A stretch of DNA of 64,000 bases from Spirosoma terrae (GTDB lineage Bacteria > Bacteroidota > Bacteroidia > Cytophagales > Spirosomataceae): NCBI RefSeq assembly GCF_010435915.1, contig NZ_JAAFZH010000012.1, positions 62,001 through 126,000 on the forward strand, in the 5' to 3' direction. The position numbers and the translations under genes were made by a program. The notes beneath the pieces are model-generated. The model was not told the origin of the DNA. It saw only the letters and a program-made list of their open reading frames with translations, and ran no database searches. This document shows positions 52,794 to 61,151 of this stretch, piece after piece; the stretch's first letter is position 1; the number at the start of each line of letters is the position of its first letter.

Positions 52794-53706
52794 TAGCAGA
52801 ATCGTCTTTCTGTCGTATTTCCAGGCGATAGCCAACCCCATGAACGGCAACTAGCCGAATACCAGCATCGGGTTGCAGCAATTTCCGTAACCGCGACACG
52901 AACACGTCGACGCTACGTCCTACAATGATTCCTTCATCCTCCCAGACCGATTTCAGGATAAAGTCGCGTTCGAGGAGTTGATTGGGATGGCGAACAAAGA
53001 GATTGAGCAGCTTAGCCTCCCGATACGTTAGCGAGTGCGTTACGCCCGCCACCCGAACGGACTGGTTTGCCATACTGAACGACAATTGCCCGAGATCAAT
53101 TTGATCGCTTTGTTTACTAGATTCTGGCTCCAGCCCCGATTGAGTTATTTCCGGCATACTGCCTTTGTTCCAGACAACGTAAGAGCCGCCTAACAGTAAA
53201 AACCCGACCAACCAGCCCAGCCAATTCCTGACGGGTAAACCAGCCTGAGCAGGACTATTGAACGATACCTGCAGATTGTAACAACCCTTACCCTGCTGTC
53301 GTCCAGCGCACGGGGCTTCTTTGTTATCAAGAAAATCGCGGAAATTATAGCCTAGTATCAACTCCCCATCGGCGCAGTTGAGTACAGCTACGTCGTAATT
53401 TTGCCCGATGTCATGAACCGCCATCGATTGGTGTAACACGGCCGGTAAAGCACCATAGTCAAATGGTTTTTCCAGACGAACCAGAAACGTAGTGGCATTC
53501 AGTTGACGTACTGGCAAAATCCGGGACGTAGTATCGCCCTGTTCTGCCAGCAGATAATGTGCTGTCCGACGTAACGCCAGATTTACCTTCTGGGCAAAAC
53601 GCAGCTCGTCAGTCGGTTTTTCGGCAGACGTCAGGCTAACAAACTGCCAGAACAACAACCCAACAGACAGTAGAGCGAGTAAAACGGCTATTTTGCGCAT
53701 GATCAT
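52786..53706 (-). CDS. Membrane-anchored winged-helix regulator (OmpR/PhoB-type DNA-binding domain at C-terminus)
   Basis: A 306-residue protein with a helix at about 5-22, a periplasmic domain at about 25-168 containing two or three cysteines and the NLALRRTAHYLL opening, a second helix near 172-192, and a cytoplasmic OmpR-type winged helix at about 205-300 (LTYREAKLLNLFVRHPNQLL, SVWEDEGIIVGRSVDVFVSR, VHGVGYRLEI). There is no receiver or kinase domain. It therefore appears to be a one-component signal transducer with a periplasmic sensor, like ToxR/CadC but with the DNA-binding domain at the opposite end. The periplasmic part resembles sensor domains of Bacteroidota histidine kinases. The genes just upstream encode two secreted proteins that could be its ligands or partners. 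An ATG two codons in (53700) is an alternative start. Confidence 0.85.
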   Translation of the reverse strand: MIMRKIAVLLALLSVGLLFWQFVSLTSAEKPTDELRFAQKVNLALRRTAHYLLAEQGDTTSRILPVRQLNATTFLVRLEKPFDYGALPAVLHQSMAVHDIGQNYDVAVLNCADGELILGYNFRDFLDNKEAPCAGRQQGKGCYNLQVSFNSPAQAGLPVRNWLGWLVGFLLLGGSYVVWNKGSMPEITQSGLEPESSKQSDQIDLGQLSFSMANQSVRVAGVTHSLTYREAKLLNLFVRHPNQLLERDFILKSVWEDEGIIVGRSVDVFVSRLRKLLQPDAGIRLVAVHGVGYRLEIRQKDDSATS

Positions 53707-53840
53707 TACAGACGGGTGACTGTCTTAGCATTAAGTTAGGCTCTGAACAAATCGAAACCTTCCTGAAAGTCCGAAACCTTTCAGGAAGATATACGAAAGC
53801 AAAGAGAAATCAACGTACTACGTTCGGAAACGTAGCGCCA

Positions 53841-54338
53841 TTAACAACCTTCTTTATCCTTTTTCAGAAACGAAAACAGGTTGAAGTAGAAAGCCGAATT
53901 CATCAATCGAATACTCCGTCGGGCCACCCAATCCTCCTGGCGGACGGGCTCAATAACCAAAAAATCACCAACTTCCGCATTCGCTAGTATTCGGCTTATA
54001 TCGAGTTCGTGAACGGATTTGCCGCTATCGATAGCACCGTTCATCAGAATCATCCCATTTCGTTTTAAATAAGCCCGAAACGGGATTTTAACCGCTTCGG
54101 CACTCCCCGGCTGTCCGGCCACAACAGACAATACGCCTTTGCTGGTAATAGAGAACAAGCTATAATCCAGCGGACGGTTATTTAGCAGCAATGGATTACT
54201 GGAAAACGCAGGATGGTCAATGGGCGAAAAATTGTCCAGTTGGTGACTAGCAAAGCTGGTTTGCGAGAGCGCTCCAATCGTGGCCATTATCACGGCCATC
54301 AGCACCACGCCAAAACTCGAAATCTGTTTCGTTTTCAT
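53841..54338 (-). CDS. Exported hypothetical protein, paralogue of the gene at 54353
   Basis: A 165-residue protein with a signal peptide (about residues 1-30, ending in SFA) and no other hydrophobic segment. The mature part contains the order LSV, then IPFRAYLKRNGMILM, then ELDISRILANAEVGDFLVIEP. This parallels LTV, LPFSVAIRDRETKTLLL and QIDVQKVLKKCKKGDRIVVM in the next gene upstream, so the two are distant paralogues. I do not recognise the family. It starts 14 bases after its paralogue and lies 134 bases above the membrane-anchored regulator, suggesting a signalling set. Confidence 0.78.
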   Translation of the reverse strand: MKTKQISSFGVVLMAVIMATIGALSQTSFASHQLDNFSPIDHPAFSSNPLLLNNRPLDYSLFSITSKGVLSVVAGQPGSAEAVKIPFRAYLKRNGMILMNGAIDSGKSVHELDISRILANAEVGDFLVIEPVRQEDWVARRSIRLMNSAFYFNLFSFLKKDKEGC

Positions 54339-54352
54339 GGAGAGCGAATGGT

Positions 54353-54757
54353 TTATAGAACCTCAATTTCATTATGTGGCAGCGCATACTGAGCATCGTG
54401 TGTCATGACAACGATACGATCACCTTTCTTACATTTTTTCAGCACCTTCTGAACGTCGATCTGCTTTACTTTCTGTTTCGTTACCAGCAGCAGTGTTTTC
54501 GTCTCCCTATCGCGAATCGCCACACTGAATGGCAATTTACAAACGCCCTTACTTTCGGTTTTCGACAGGTTAACCGTCTGGACCGTCAGCTCACCAGAAG
54601 CCGCGCTGGTCAGTCTGCACTTACCTGTGTTGGCATACGTATCAACCACCATTTTGTTGTTCAGAAAAGCCGCCGAGCAGTTGTTAAATGAATGCTGTCC
54701 AAAGCAAATGCCCGAAAATAGCAGGCCGACAGCAGCGAGTAACAGTTGTTTTTTCAT
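54353..54757 (-). CDS. Exported hypothetical protein, paralogue of the gene at 53841
   Basis: A 134-residue protein. I chose the ATG at 54757 because it gives a clean signal peptide (MKKQLLLAAVGLLFSGICFG); the longer frame from 54841 would run through a hairpin that overlaps a likely promoter. The mature protein has four cysteines, then the repeated pattern LPFSVAIRD and IDVQKVLKKCKKGDRIVVMTH that it shares with its downstream neighbour. The family is unknown. As first gene of the set it probably sets expression of its paralogue and perhaps of the regulator at 52786. Confidence 0.78.
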   Translation of the reverse strand: MKKQLLLAAVGLLFSGICFGQHSFNNCSAAFLNNKMVVDTYANTGKCRLTSAASGELTVQTVNLSKTESKGVCKLPFSVAIRDRETKTLLLVTKQKVKQIDVQKVLKKCKKGDRIVVMTHDAQYALPHNEIEVL

Positions 54758-54792
54758 GGTTCGTGTTCTGTTCGTTAAGTGAATAACCGAAC

Positions 54793-54833
54793 CAAATGTA
54801 TCAGGCCGTTTTCCGGCAATTGAAAACGGCCTG
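54793..54833 (-). promoter_or_regulatory. Candidate promoter with an overlapping 12-bp inverted repeat
   Basis: On the minus strand TACATTTG (54793-54800) fits the Bacteroidota -7 box (TAnnTTTG) 36 bases above the start codon at 54757, with a TTG about 16 bases further up. The spacer overlaps an inverted repeat with perfect 12-base arms (54802-54813 and 54822-54833, CAGGCCGTTTTC). The position suggests an operator for a repressor or activator. Confidence 0.5.
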
Positions 54834-55000
54834 TAAAACAATGTAAAGGAAATGTAAAAAGAGGGTAAATGAGGGTTTTACATCTACAAAGGCACAGAGC
54901 GCATACAATAGCTAGCTGTTTTAATTCCTCCGTGCCTCTGTGGGTCTTAATGTTTATTTGACCAGAGTGATCCTGCTGTCGAAGCCACGTCAGTGGTTAA

Positions 55001-55061
55001 TTAGGTAGTTACAACTTAGCCTACGGCTTAGACAGCAGGATGCTGTCTGCGACAACCTAAT
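55001..55061. repeat. Imperfect palindrome, copy 3 of a dispersed family
   Basis: The core is GACAGCA-GGA-TGCTGTC (55031-55047), with the outer segments TTAGGT and ACCTAA able to pair. It shares GATGCTGTC and the following GACAACCT with the copies at 391-430 and 14613-14649. Like them it lies just beyond the stop codon of a minus-strand gene, here the last permease of unit D. Confidence 0.6.
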
Positions 55062-55073
55062 CACTCAATACAT

Positions 55074-57473
55074 TTATTCACTACGTAGCGATTTCACAGG
55101 ATTCACCAACGCGGCTTTAATACTCTGAAAACTTACCGTCAGTAAAGCAACGCAAACGGCCAGAACACCGGCCAGAACAAACACCCACCAGTCGATTTGA
55201 ATTTTATAGGCGAAGTCGTTCAGCCACTGATTCATGGTCCACCAGGCAAGAGGGCTCGCCAGCAGAATAGCAATCAGAACCAGTTTCATAAAATCTTTGG
55301 AAAGCAACGTAACGATGCTGGCAACGGAAGCACCTAACACTTTCCGCACCCCAATCTCCTTAGTTCGTTGCGTTACAATAAATGACACCAAACCATACAA
55401 CCCCAGACAACAAATAAGGATGGCGATGCCCGTAAAGACATTAACCAATCGAAAAACCAGGGTTTCTGTCTCGTAAAACGTCGCCAGCTGATCATCCAGA
55501 TAGCTGTATTCGAACACGTCATTCGGATACAATTTTCCCCATACGGCCCGAATATGCTGTATGGTCTCTGCCGGGTTCTGGCTCGACACCCGAATGCCGA
55601 CCTGCTTGAAGAAAGGAGAATGGCTGGCAATAAAACCGGGTTCTATTTTATCGTGGAACGATCGCATATGAAAGTCCTTCACCACGCCAACAATGGGCAG
55701 CGGAACCGGCGAAAGATGATACTGGATTTTAACACCTATGGCTCGTTGCGGATCGCGAATGTTGAGTTTTTTCAGAAAGGCTTCATTAATCAAATACTCC
55801 CGAATCGTATCGCTCGGCACTATGTTACGTCCTGCCAGGAGCGTCAATCCGTACGTTTCCAGGTAGTCGCTGTCGGCAATACGTTCCCGAATCGGATACT
55901 TTTCCCAATCGGCCTGTCCTTCTATTTTAAACGAACCTCCGTTTAGAATTTGAGCCGATGGTGGCCGATAACTAGCGCTAACCGCTTTTATATCCGCATA
56001 TTGTTTCAGCTCATTCTTTAACGTTTCCCGCAATGACTTCTGGTTATCCGGCAAATTAACGATTACCACGTTATCAGTTCTGAATCCTAAACCGGCCTGT
56101 TGGATATACTGCATCTGCCTGGCTACTACCAAAGCGCCCACAATGAGCACCTGACACACAACAAACTGCAACACAATCAATCCCTGACGTAGTGAATAGC
56201 GTCCACCCGCTCCAGCCGCCAGCTTCCCTTTTAACGCAGCCCAGGGACTGAACCCCGACAGAACGACCGACGGATACCCGCCCGCCAGCAAAATCACACT
56301 ACTGACCAGTAGAGCAATAAACCCAATTGTCTGCGCATCGAGCGATAAGGACAGATACGTACCAAGCCACTTGTTAAACAAAGGCAGCAGCAACAGGGTC
56401 AGCAAAACAGCCAATACAACAGCCATATATACGATCAGGAACGTTTCCAGTAAAAACTGCCCGATCAGTTGGAAACGCGTACTGCCCAGCGTTTTGCGGA
56501 TTCCCACTTCTTTACTCCGACGTAGCACCTGCGCCGTAGCCAGATTGACAAAATTGATGCAGGCCATTAGTACCAGAAACAGCCCGACCAATCCCAGCGA
56601 CCAAAGCAAAGCGGGTCGAATGGCACCAGCAGGCATCCGTTTTGTATCGAAATGAACGTCAGCAAGTTGCTGAACATGAAACTGATACACGTTTGCCATA
56701 GTCCCAAACTGTTTCTTTTGCAAAGCGGGCATCGCTGCATCCAGACTTTGAGCGGCCTGCGCCTTCCTGAGCGTTACGTAAATCCGGTCGGTGCTATTGA
56801 TCCAATACCAGCTCGTTTGATCATAAGTCGGATCAAACTGCTTAAGCGTCGACAGAGAAATAAACAGATTGATATCGACATCGGTCGTTTTGGGCGGATC
56901 GGCCAAAACGCCGGTAACGTTCACCGTTGTCAGATGATTAAGCGTCAGCGTTTGGCCAATGGCCTTACGATTGCCAAAGTATTTTTTCGCCCACGATTCG
57001 GTCAGAACAACACTGTTTGGTAGGCGAAGAGCCGTTTTTGGGTCACCCTGAAGCCAACGATAATCCAGAATATCGAACAGTTCCGGTTCGACTATAGCCG
57101 TACTCTTATGTTCCAGAAAACGGCGGGGCTCGGCCTGACCGGGACGGTTCACCTGCACGGTCAGATCGCGGTTCATTTTTAGAAAAGCCGCCTGCTCTAC
57201 CTGCGGATACGCCATACGTAGCGTTTTCGCCATCGGCAATGGCGCTTCCGGGTAGTATTCTATCGACCCATCGTCCAGATGTAAATCCAGTACAATACGG
57301 GCAATTCGGTCAAATTTAGCGTGGTGGCGGTCGGTACTCAGATGATAACGAACGAATAGAAAAATCAGCAGTCCACCGGCCATACCTACCGTAAGCCCAA
57401 CAACATTAAGAAGTGTATAGCTACGTTGCGAACGAAGATTCCGAAATGCAATTTTGACGTAATTCTGAAACAT
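55074..57473 (-). CDS. FtsX/MacB-type permease without prefix, unit D second cistron
   Basis: A 799-residue double-FtsX permease starting MFQNYVKIAFRNLRSQRSYT. I chose the ATG at 57473 since this is the position where permease bodies begin in all copies; a TTG at 57500 would add nine residues that read through a hairpin. The first helix is GMAGGLLIFLFVRYHLSTD, and elbows are ATAQVLRRSKEVGIRKTLGS and VTQRTKEIGVRKVLGAS; end NPVKSLRSE. It is the closest body to the unit C permease at 46897. There is no prefix domain and no PadR gene upstream. It follows the 57548 permease with a 74-base spacer carrying a hairpin, and is probably co-transcribed with it. Confidence 0.92.
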   Translation of the reverse strand: MFQNYVKIAFRNLRSQRSYTLLNVVGLTVGMAGGLLIFLFVRYHLSTDRHHAKFDRIARIVLDLHLDDGSIEYYPEAPLPMAKTLRMAYPQVEQAAFLKMNRDLTVQVNRPGQAEPRRFLEHKSTAIVEPELFDILDYRWLQGDPKTALRLPNSVVLTESWAKKYFGNRKAIGQTLTLNHLTTVNVTGVLADPPKTTDVDINLFISLSTLKQFDPTYDQTSWYWINSTDRIYVTLRKAQAAQSLDAAMPALQKKQFGTMANVYQFHVQQLADVHFDTKRMPAGAIRPALLWSLGLVGLFLVLMACINFVNLATAQVLRRSKEVGIRKTLGSTRFQLIGQFLLETFLIVYMAVVLAVLLTLLLLPLFNKWLGTYLSLSLDAQTIGFIALLVSSVILLAGGYPSVVLSGFSPWAALKGKLAAGAGGRYSLRQGLIVLQFVVCQVLIVGALVVARQMQYIQQAGLGFRTDNVVIVNLPDNQKSLRETLKNELKQYADIKAVSASYRPPSAQILNGGSFKIEGQADWEKYPIRERIADSDYLETYGLTLLAGRNIVPSDTIREYLINEAFLKKLNIRDPQRAIGVKIQYHLSPVPLPIVGVVKDFHMRSFHDKIEPGFIASHSPFFKQVGIRVSSQNPAETIQHIRAVWGKLYPNDVFEYSYLDDQLATFYETETLVFRLVNVFTGIAILICCLGLYGLVSFIVTQRTKEIGVRKVLGASVASIVTLLSKDFMKLVLIAILLASPLAWWTMNQWLNDFAYKIQIDWWVFVLAGVLAVCVALLTVSFQSIKAALVNPVKSLRSE

Positions 57474-57476
57474 AAA

Positions 57477-57509
57477 GCGCGTACATGACAACGAGTGCAA
57501 TGTACGCGC
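57477..57509. repeat. 10-bp inverted repeat next to a permease start codon
   Basis: The arms 57477-57486 (GCGCGTACAT) and 57500-57509 pair perfectly. The stem begins three bases above the start codon at 57473, so in the mRNA it would lie right at the ribosome entry site. It could lower translation of the second unit D permease, or act as a weak terminator or processing site. Confidence 0.6.
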
Positions 57510-57547
57510 AAAGCTGGTATTCAGTCCGTTAAAAAACGTTAAGCTTC

Positions 57548-59974
57548 TTATTCACTACGTAGTGATTTGACCGGATTCGTCAGGGCGGCTTTCACACTCT
57601 GGAAACTCACCGTCAGCAGGGCAATGCCAACGGCGACCAGCCCGGCCACCGCAAACATCCACCATTCAATATCGATCTTGTAGGCAAAGTCATTTAACCA
57701 TTGATTCATGGCATACCAGGCAATGGGCGACGCAATCAAAATAGAAATCGCTACCAGCTTCAGAAAATCTTTGGAAAGCAACGTAACGATACTACCCACC
57801 GACGCGCCCAGCACCTTCCGGACCCCAATTTCCTTGGTCCGCTGCTCAGCCATGAAGGCCGCCAGCCCGAACAGCCCCAAACAGGCAATGAGTACGGCCA
57901 GTACGGCAAACGTCAACGCAATGGTTCCGACGCGTTGTTCGGCCCGGTACATTTCGTCGAAGCTTTGATCCATAAACTGATAGCTGAAAGGTTGGCCCGG
58001 TGCTACCTGCTTCCATTTTGCTTCGATCTGTTTAATCAAAGCCGGGAGGTCATTGCTACTAATCCGAAACGAAGCGGCTCCAGAATTGGGGCTAAGAACC
58101 ATTGATAAACCGCCGATATTTTGCCGTAGCGACTCAAAATGGAAGTTTTTGACGATCCCAATAATAGTATACATTTTTCGGTTTTTGAGCTGCGGATCAT
58201 CGAAGGTCCAGATTCGTTTTCCGATCGGGTCTTTCAGTCCCAGAATTTTCAGGGCCGATTCGTTGATAATAATCCCTGACGAGTCAGCGCCAAACTCTTT
58301 CGAAAAATCGCGTCCCTGAACCAGTTGCATGCCCATGGTTTTGATGTAGTTATAATCTACCGGCCAGTTCTGCATGCTCACCCCTTTGTTCATATCTATC
58401 TGTCCTTCCGCGAAAAACGTATTATCGCCACGGCTCGACGGTGTCGGCAGATAGCCCGACACACTGCCCGTTACCACACCCGGCAAACGGAGCACCTCCT
58501 GACGAAACGTTTCCGCCTGTTTTCCGATCGCATACACATCGTTTACCGTCAGCACATGATCCCGATTGAAACCAACATTCTTCGTCTGAATAAAGGTGAT
58601 TTGCCGATAAACGATAATAGTCCCCACAATCAGAATAACCGACATCATAAACTGAAACACCACCAATCCACTACGTAATCCGGCGCTCCGAAAACTGACA
58701 TTGATTTTACCTTTCAGCACTTTAATGGGCTGAAAAGACGACAAAAACAGCGCTGGATAACTCCCTGCCAGTAAGCCTACGATAACCGGCAACACGATAA
58801 GAACAGGCAGGTAGTAAGGTGAGAATAACTGATTGATAGCTAACCCTTTGGCCGCAATAGCATTGAACGCAGGCAATGTCAGTCCAACCATAAATACAGC
58901 CAGCAGCATCGCCAGCGTAGTGGTCAGAATCGACTCGGTCATGAATTGACCAATGAGTTGCTGCCGCTCTGAGCCCATCACTTTCCGAACGCCCACTTCT
59001 TTGGCCCGGTTGGCCGAGCGAGCCGTAGCCAGGTTCATGAAGTTGATACAGGCGATCAGCAAAATGAACAAAGCCACCGCCGAAAAAATATAGACGTATT
59101 GAATATCACCGTTGGGAGCCAGTTCAATCTGCTGACGCGAATGCAGATGGATTTTAGTGAGGGGAATTAACCAGTAATAGATGTGATTTCCAGCTTTGCG
59201 AAAATCATCCATGCTCAAATTCAGCATCTGCATGGCCTGCGGACCAACGTATTTCCTGACAACAGCATCAAGGTTTTTAGCAAACGTTTCTGGATTGGTA
59301 CCTGGCTTCAGCAGAATATAGGTATGATGGTTATTGCTTAGCCACTGTCCCCAGGGGTAATCATCATTGAGCATTGTTAGGAAGAAGTTACTCTGAAAAT
59401 GAGCATTCTTCGGCATATCGCGCATCACACCCGACACTTTAAACGTTCGGTTATTATCGAATAGTAACGACTGACCCATCGGGTTCTGATCGCCAAAGTG
59501 CCGTTTTGCGGCCGACTCACTAATCACCACCGTATTAGGCTCACGTAGTGCCGTTTTCGGATCGCCCGAAATCAGGGGTAACGTAAAGACATCGAATAAC
59601 GTAGAATCAGCGAACGTAATGTCACTCTCCCGTAAGTTTGTCGATTCGCCTGCTTTCCGTACCAGCCACGTACCACGCTGATGCAACCGCACAAATTGCT
59701 CCACCTGCGGATAGTCTTTTTTGAGCGTAGGCCCCATCGGATCGGGAGAAACGGCGAAGTGCATGTTATTGCCCCCAAACAGGATTTCTGAGTTTACGCG
59801 ATAGATTCGATCTGCTTTCTCGTTATAGCGGTCGTAGCTGAGCTCATCCAGTACGTAAAGCATAATGAGCATACAGCAGGCCAACCCAACTGCCAGCCCG
59901 AAAATATTGATAAAGGTGAAGCCTCGTTGCTTCAGAAGCGTACGCCAGGCGATTTTAAGATAATTGGTTAGCAT
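57548..59974 (-). CDS. FtsX/MacB-type permease without prefix, unit D first cistron
   Basis: An 808-residue double-FtsX permease starting MLTNYLKIAWRTLLKQRGFT; the frame extending up to 60022 adds sixteen atypical residues across the promoter-proximal DNA. The first helix reads GLACCMLIMLYVLDELSYD. The periplasmic domain has a VGPQAMQMLNLSMDDF segment similar to the unit A permease at 24456. Elbows are ATARSANRAKEVGVRKVMGS and AEQRTKEIGVRKVLGAS; end NPVKSLRSE. No prefix, PadR gene or ATPase is associated, yet the dyad upstream (60086-60101) and a positionally matched -24/-12-like element (60006-60021) place it in the same regulon as units A to C. Confidence 0.93.
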   Translation of the reverse strand: MLTNYLKIAWRTLLKQRGFTFINIFGLAVGLACCMLIMLYVLDELSYDRYNEKADRIYRVNSEILFGGNNMHFAVSPDPMGPTLKKDYPQVEQFVRLHQRGTWLVRKAGESTNLRESDITFADSTLFDVFTLPLISGDPKTALREPNTVVISESAAKRHFGDQNPMGQSLLFDNNRTFKVSGVMRDMPKNAHFQSNFFLTMLNDDYPWGQWLSNNHHTYILLKPGTNPETFAKNLDAVVRKYVGPQAMQMLNLSMDDFRKAGNHIYYWLIPLTKIHLHSRQQIELAPNGDIQYVYIFSAVALFILLIACINFMNLATARSANRAKEVGVRKVMGSERQQLIGQFMTESILTTTLAMLLAVFMVGLTLPAFNAIAAKGLAINQLFSPYYLPVLIVLPVIVGLLAGSYPALFLSSFQPIKVLKGKINVSFRSAGLRSGLVVFQFMMSVILIVGTIIVYRQITFIQTKNVGFNRDHVLTVNDVYAIGKQAETFRQEVLRLPGVVTGSVSGYLPTPSSRGDNTFFAEGQIDMNKGVSMQNWPVDYNYIKTMGMQLVQGRDFSKEFGADSSGIIINESALKILGLKDPIGKRIWTFDDPQLKNRKMYTIIGIVKNFHFESLRQNIGGLSMVLSPNSGAASFRISSNDLPALIKQIEAKWKQVAPGQPFSYQFMDQSFDEMYRAEQRVGTIALTFAVLAVLIACLGLFGLAAFMAEQRTKEIGVRKVLGASVGSIVTLLSKDFLKLVAISILIASPIAWYAMNQWLNDFAYKIDIEWWMFAVAGLVAVGIALLTVSFQSVKAALTNPVKSLRSE

Positions 59975-60005
59975 AGGCCAGGTTCTGTTTCTGAGTATTA
60001 CAGTA

Positions 60006-60021
60006 TGTAATGCATACACCA
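60006..60021 (-). promoter_or_regulatory. Weak sigma-54-like element for unit D
   Basis: The minus strand reads TGGTGTATGCATTACA. Only TGG, TT and CA of the consensus are kept, and GC is replaced by AC. It earns mention because of position: 65 nt below the dyad and 32 bases above the start codon, as in units B and C. Alone it would not be convincing. Confidence 0.4.
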
Positions 60022-60085
60022 AATCTCGTACCGCAAATACAAACCACTAACAGCCAACCAATTACAACAACAACTATAATTTCAC

Positions 60086-60113
60086 TGTCCGAAACTGGAC
60101 AACGTTGCGGACA
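60086..60113. promoter_or_regulatory. Dyad (activator site) plus half-site upstream of unit D
   Basis: 60086-60101 is TGTCC-N6-GGACA. A further GGACA at 60109-60113 has no good partner, so the second site is degenerate. It agrees with the proximal site of the pairs at 5747, 33006, 41667 and 52756. Confidence 0.65.
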
Positions 60114-60203
60114 ATAAGACCAGGCTTTCTTTAGTTAAAAATTCCCTTTAATTAAATAAAAGGGGTCAAAAGCACTTTTTTGTTTTGATAAGGTTCGGAT
60201 GAG

Positions 60204-61112
60204 TTATAATTCCGAGCCGTCTCCAAGCCAATGCTTTAACTGCTTATTGATTAACTCTTGGTTTTGGGCTGGTAATTCTTTGAATTTGGCAGCTACGTCT
60301 GTGTAGCATAAGCAAGCGGCCCTGATAGATAAGCTACAAACCAAAAGGCCAAGTGCAATATGAATGTTTGGTTGGAAGTGTAGCTTTGGGCGTTTATCTC
60401 CATTTATAATATAGGTGCTCATCAAAGTTGGATGGGCCATTTCAGACAAAAGGCCATATACGTTTTCTAAGGAAGGAGATAATCTCTTTGAAATCCCTTT
60501 CCATGATCCATCCACAAGTTCGAGAGAGTTATTGTCAATGTAATACATCCAAAAAGCTTTCTTTTTGTAATCCTTCATGCCATCAATAATTGCTTGGCTT
60601 TTCGTATCTAATGTTAAGTAAATCGGTAAACTTTGGGTTGCCTTTAGCATTTTACTGACTTCGTTTTCTGCACTTGTAACTAAGCTTGGATCGACTTTCG
60701 CTATTGCTTTGCAATAAGCTCTTGTTTGGCTAAATATCCATAGATTATATCTTAGCAATAGTTCGTCAACTGATGGACTGTTTAGATAAATGTGCTCCAG
60801 TGTTAATAGACATTCGAATGCTGATCGTACTAAAACTGAATAGGAGTCTAATTCCCAGTGAAGCATCCATTGTATTTTGGGGTTGATTTTTGAAGGGAAT
60901 TTGATCTCTGTTAGGCATCGCCTTGCAACTAGTTGATGGTTGCCGATTCTTTCAAATAGACCTTTTGCTGAACCGGATAAGCTCTGAATTAGCTCCTGGG
61001 GTAGTTTAAATCCATTTAGAGTAATAGGGTAGTATCTGCCAACAAGGAGCGATTGCATGGTGTCAGTGGCAGTCTCATAATCTTCTACTAGATTGATGTC
61101 AATTTGTGACAT
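60204..61112 (-). CDS. Hypothetical protein, AT-rich, possibly acquired
   Basis: A 302-residue soluble, mostly helical protein without signal peptide or clear membrane segments. Features include a WMLHWELDSYSVLVRSAFECL helix and a YGLLSEMAHPTLMSTYI segment whose S-x-x-A-H-P pattern recalls the DUF5677-like family of Ser/His-bearing helical proteins. That match is weak and I give no function. Base and codon use are clearly more AT-rich than in the permeases around it, and a perfect 25-bp inverted repeat lies just upstream, so it may be a recent arrival. Confidence 0.75.
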   Translation of the reverse strand: MSQIDINLVEDYETATDTMQSLLVGRYYPITLNGFKLPQELIQSLSGSAKGLFERIGNHQLVARRCLTEIKFPSKINPKIQWMLHWELDSYSVLVRSAFECLLTLEHIYLNSPSVDELLLRYNLWIFSQTRAYCKAIAKVDPSLVTSAENEVSKMLKATQSLPIYLTLDTKSQAIIDGMKDYKKKAFWMYYIDNNSLELVDGSWKGISKRLSPSLENVYGLLSEMAHPTLMSTYIINGDKRPKLHFQPNIHIALGLLVCSLSIRAACLCYTDVAAKFKELPAQNQELINKQLKHWLGDGSEL

Positions 61113-61151
61113 AGGATTTGCATTAGATTTCTATATTTAAATTATGTGCAA

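Noticed and set aside
57474-57500. TTG start giving nine more residues to the 55074 permease
   Set aside because: The extra residues read through an inverted repeat, and all relatives start at the MFQNY-type position.
60032-60047. Alternative sigma-54 element (GTGGTTTGTATTTGCG on the minus strand) for unit D
   Set aside because: The GG and GC doublets are nine instead of ten bases apart and the distance to the dyad does not match the other units.
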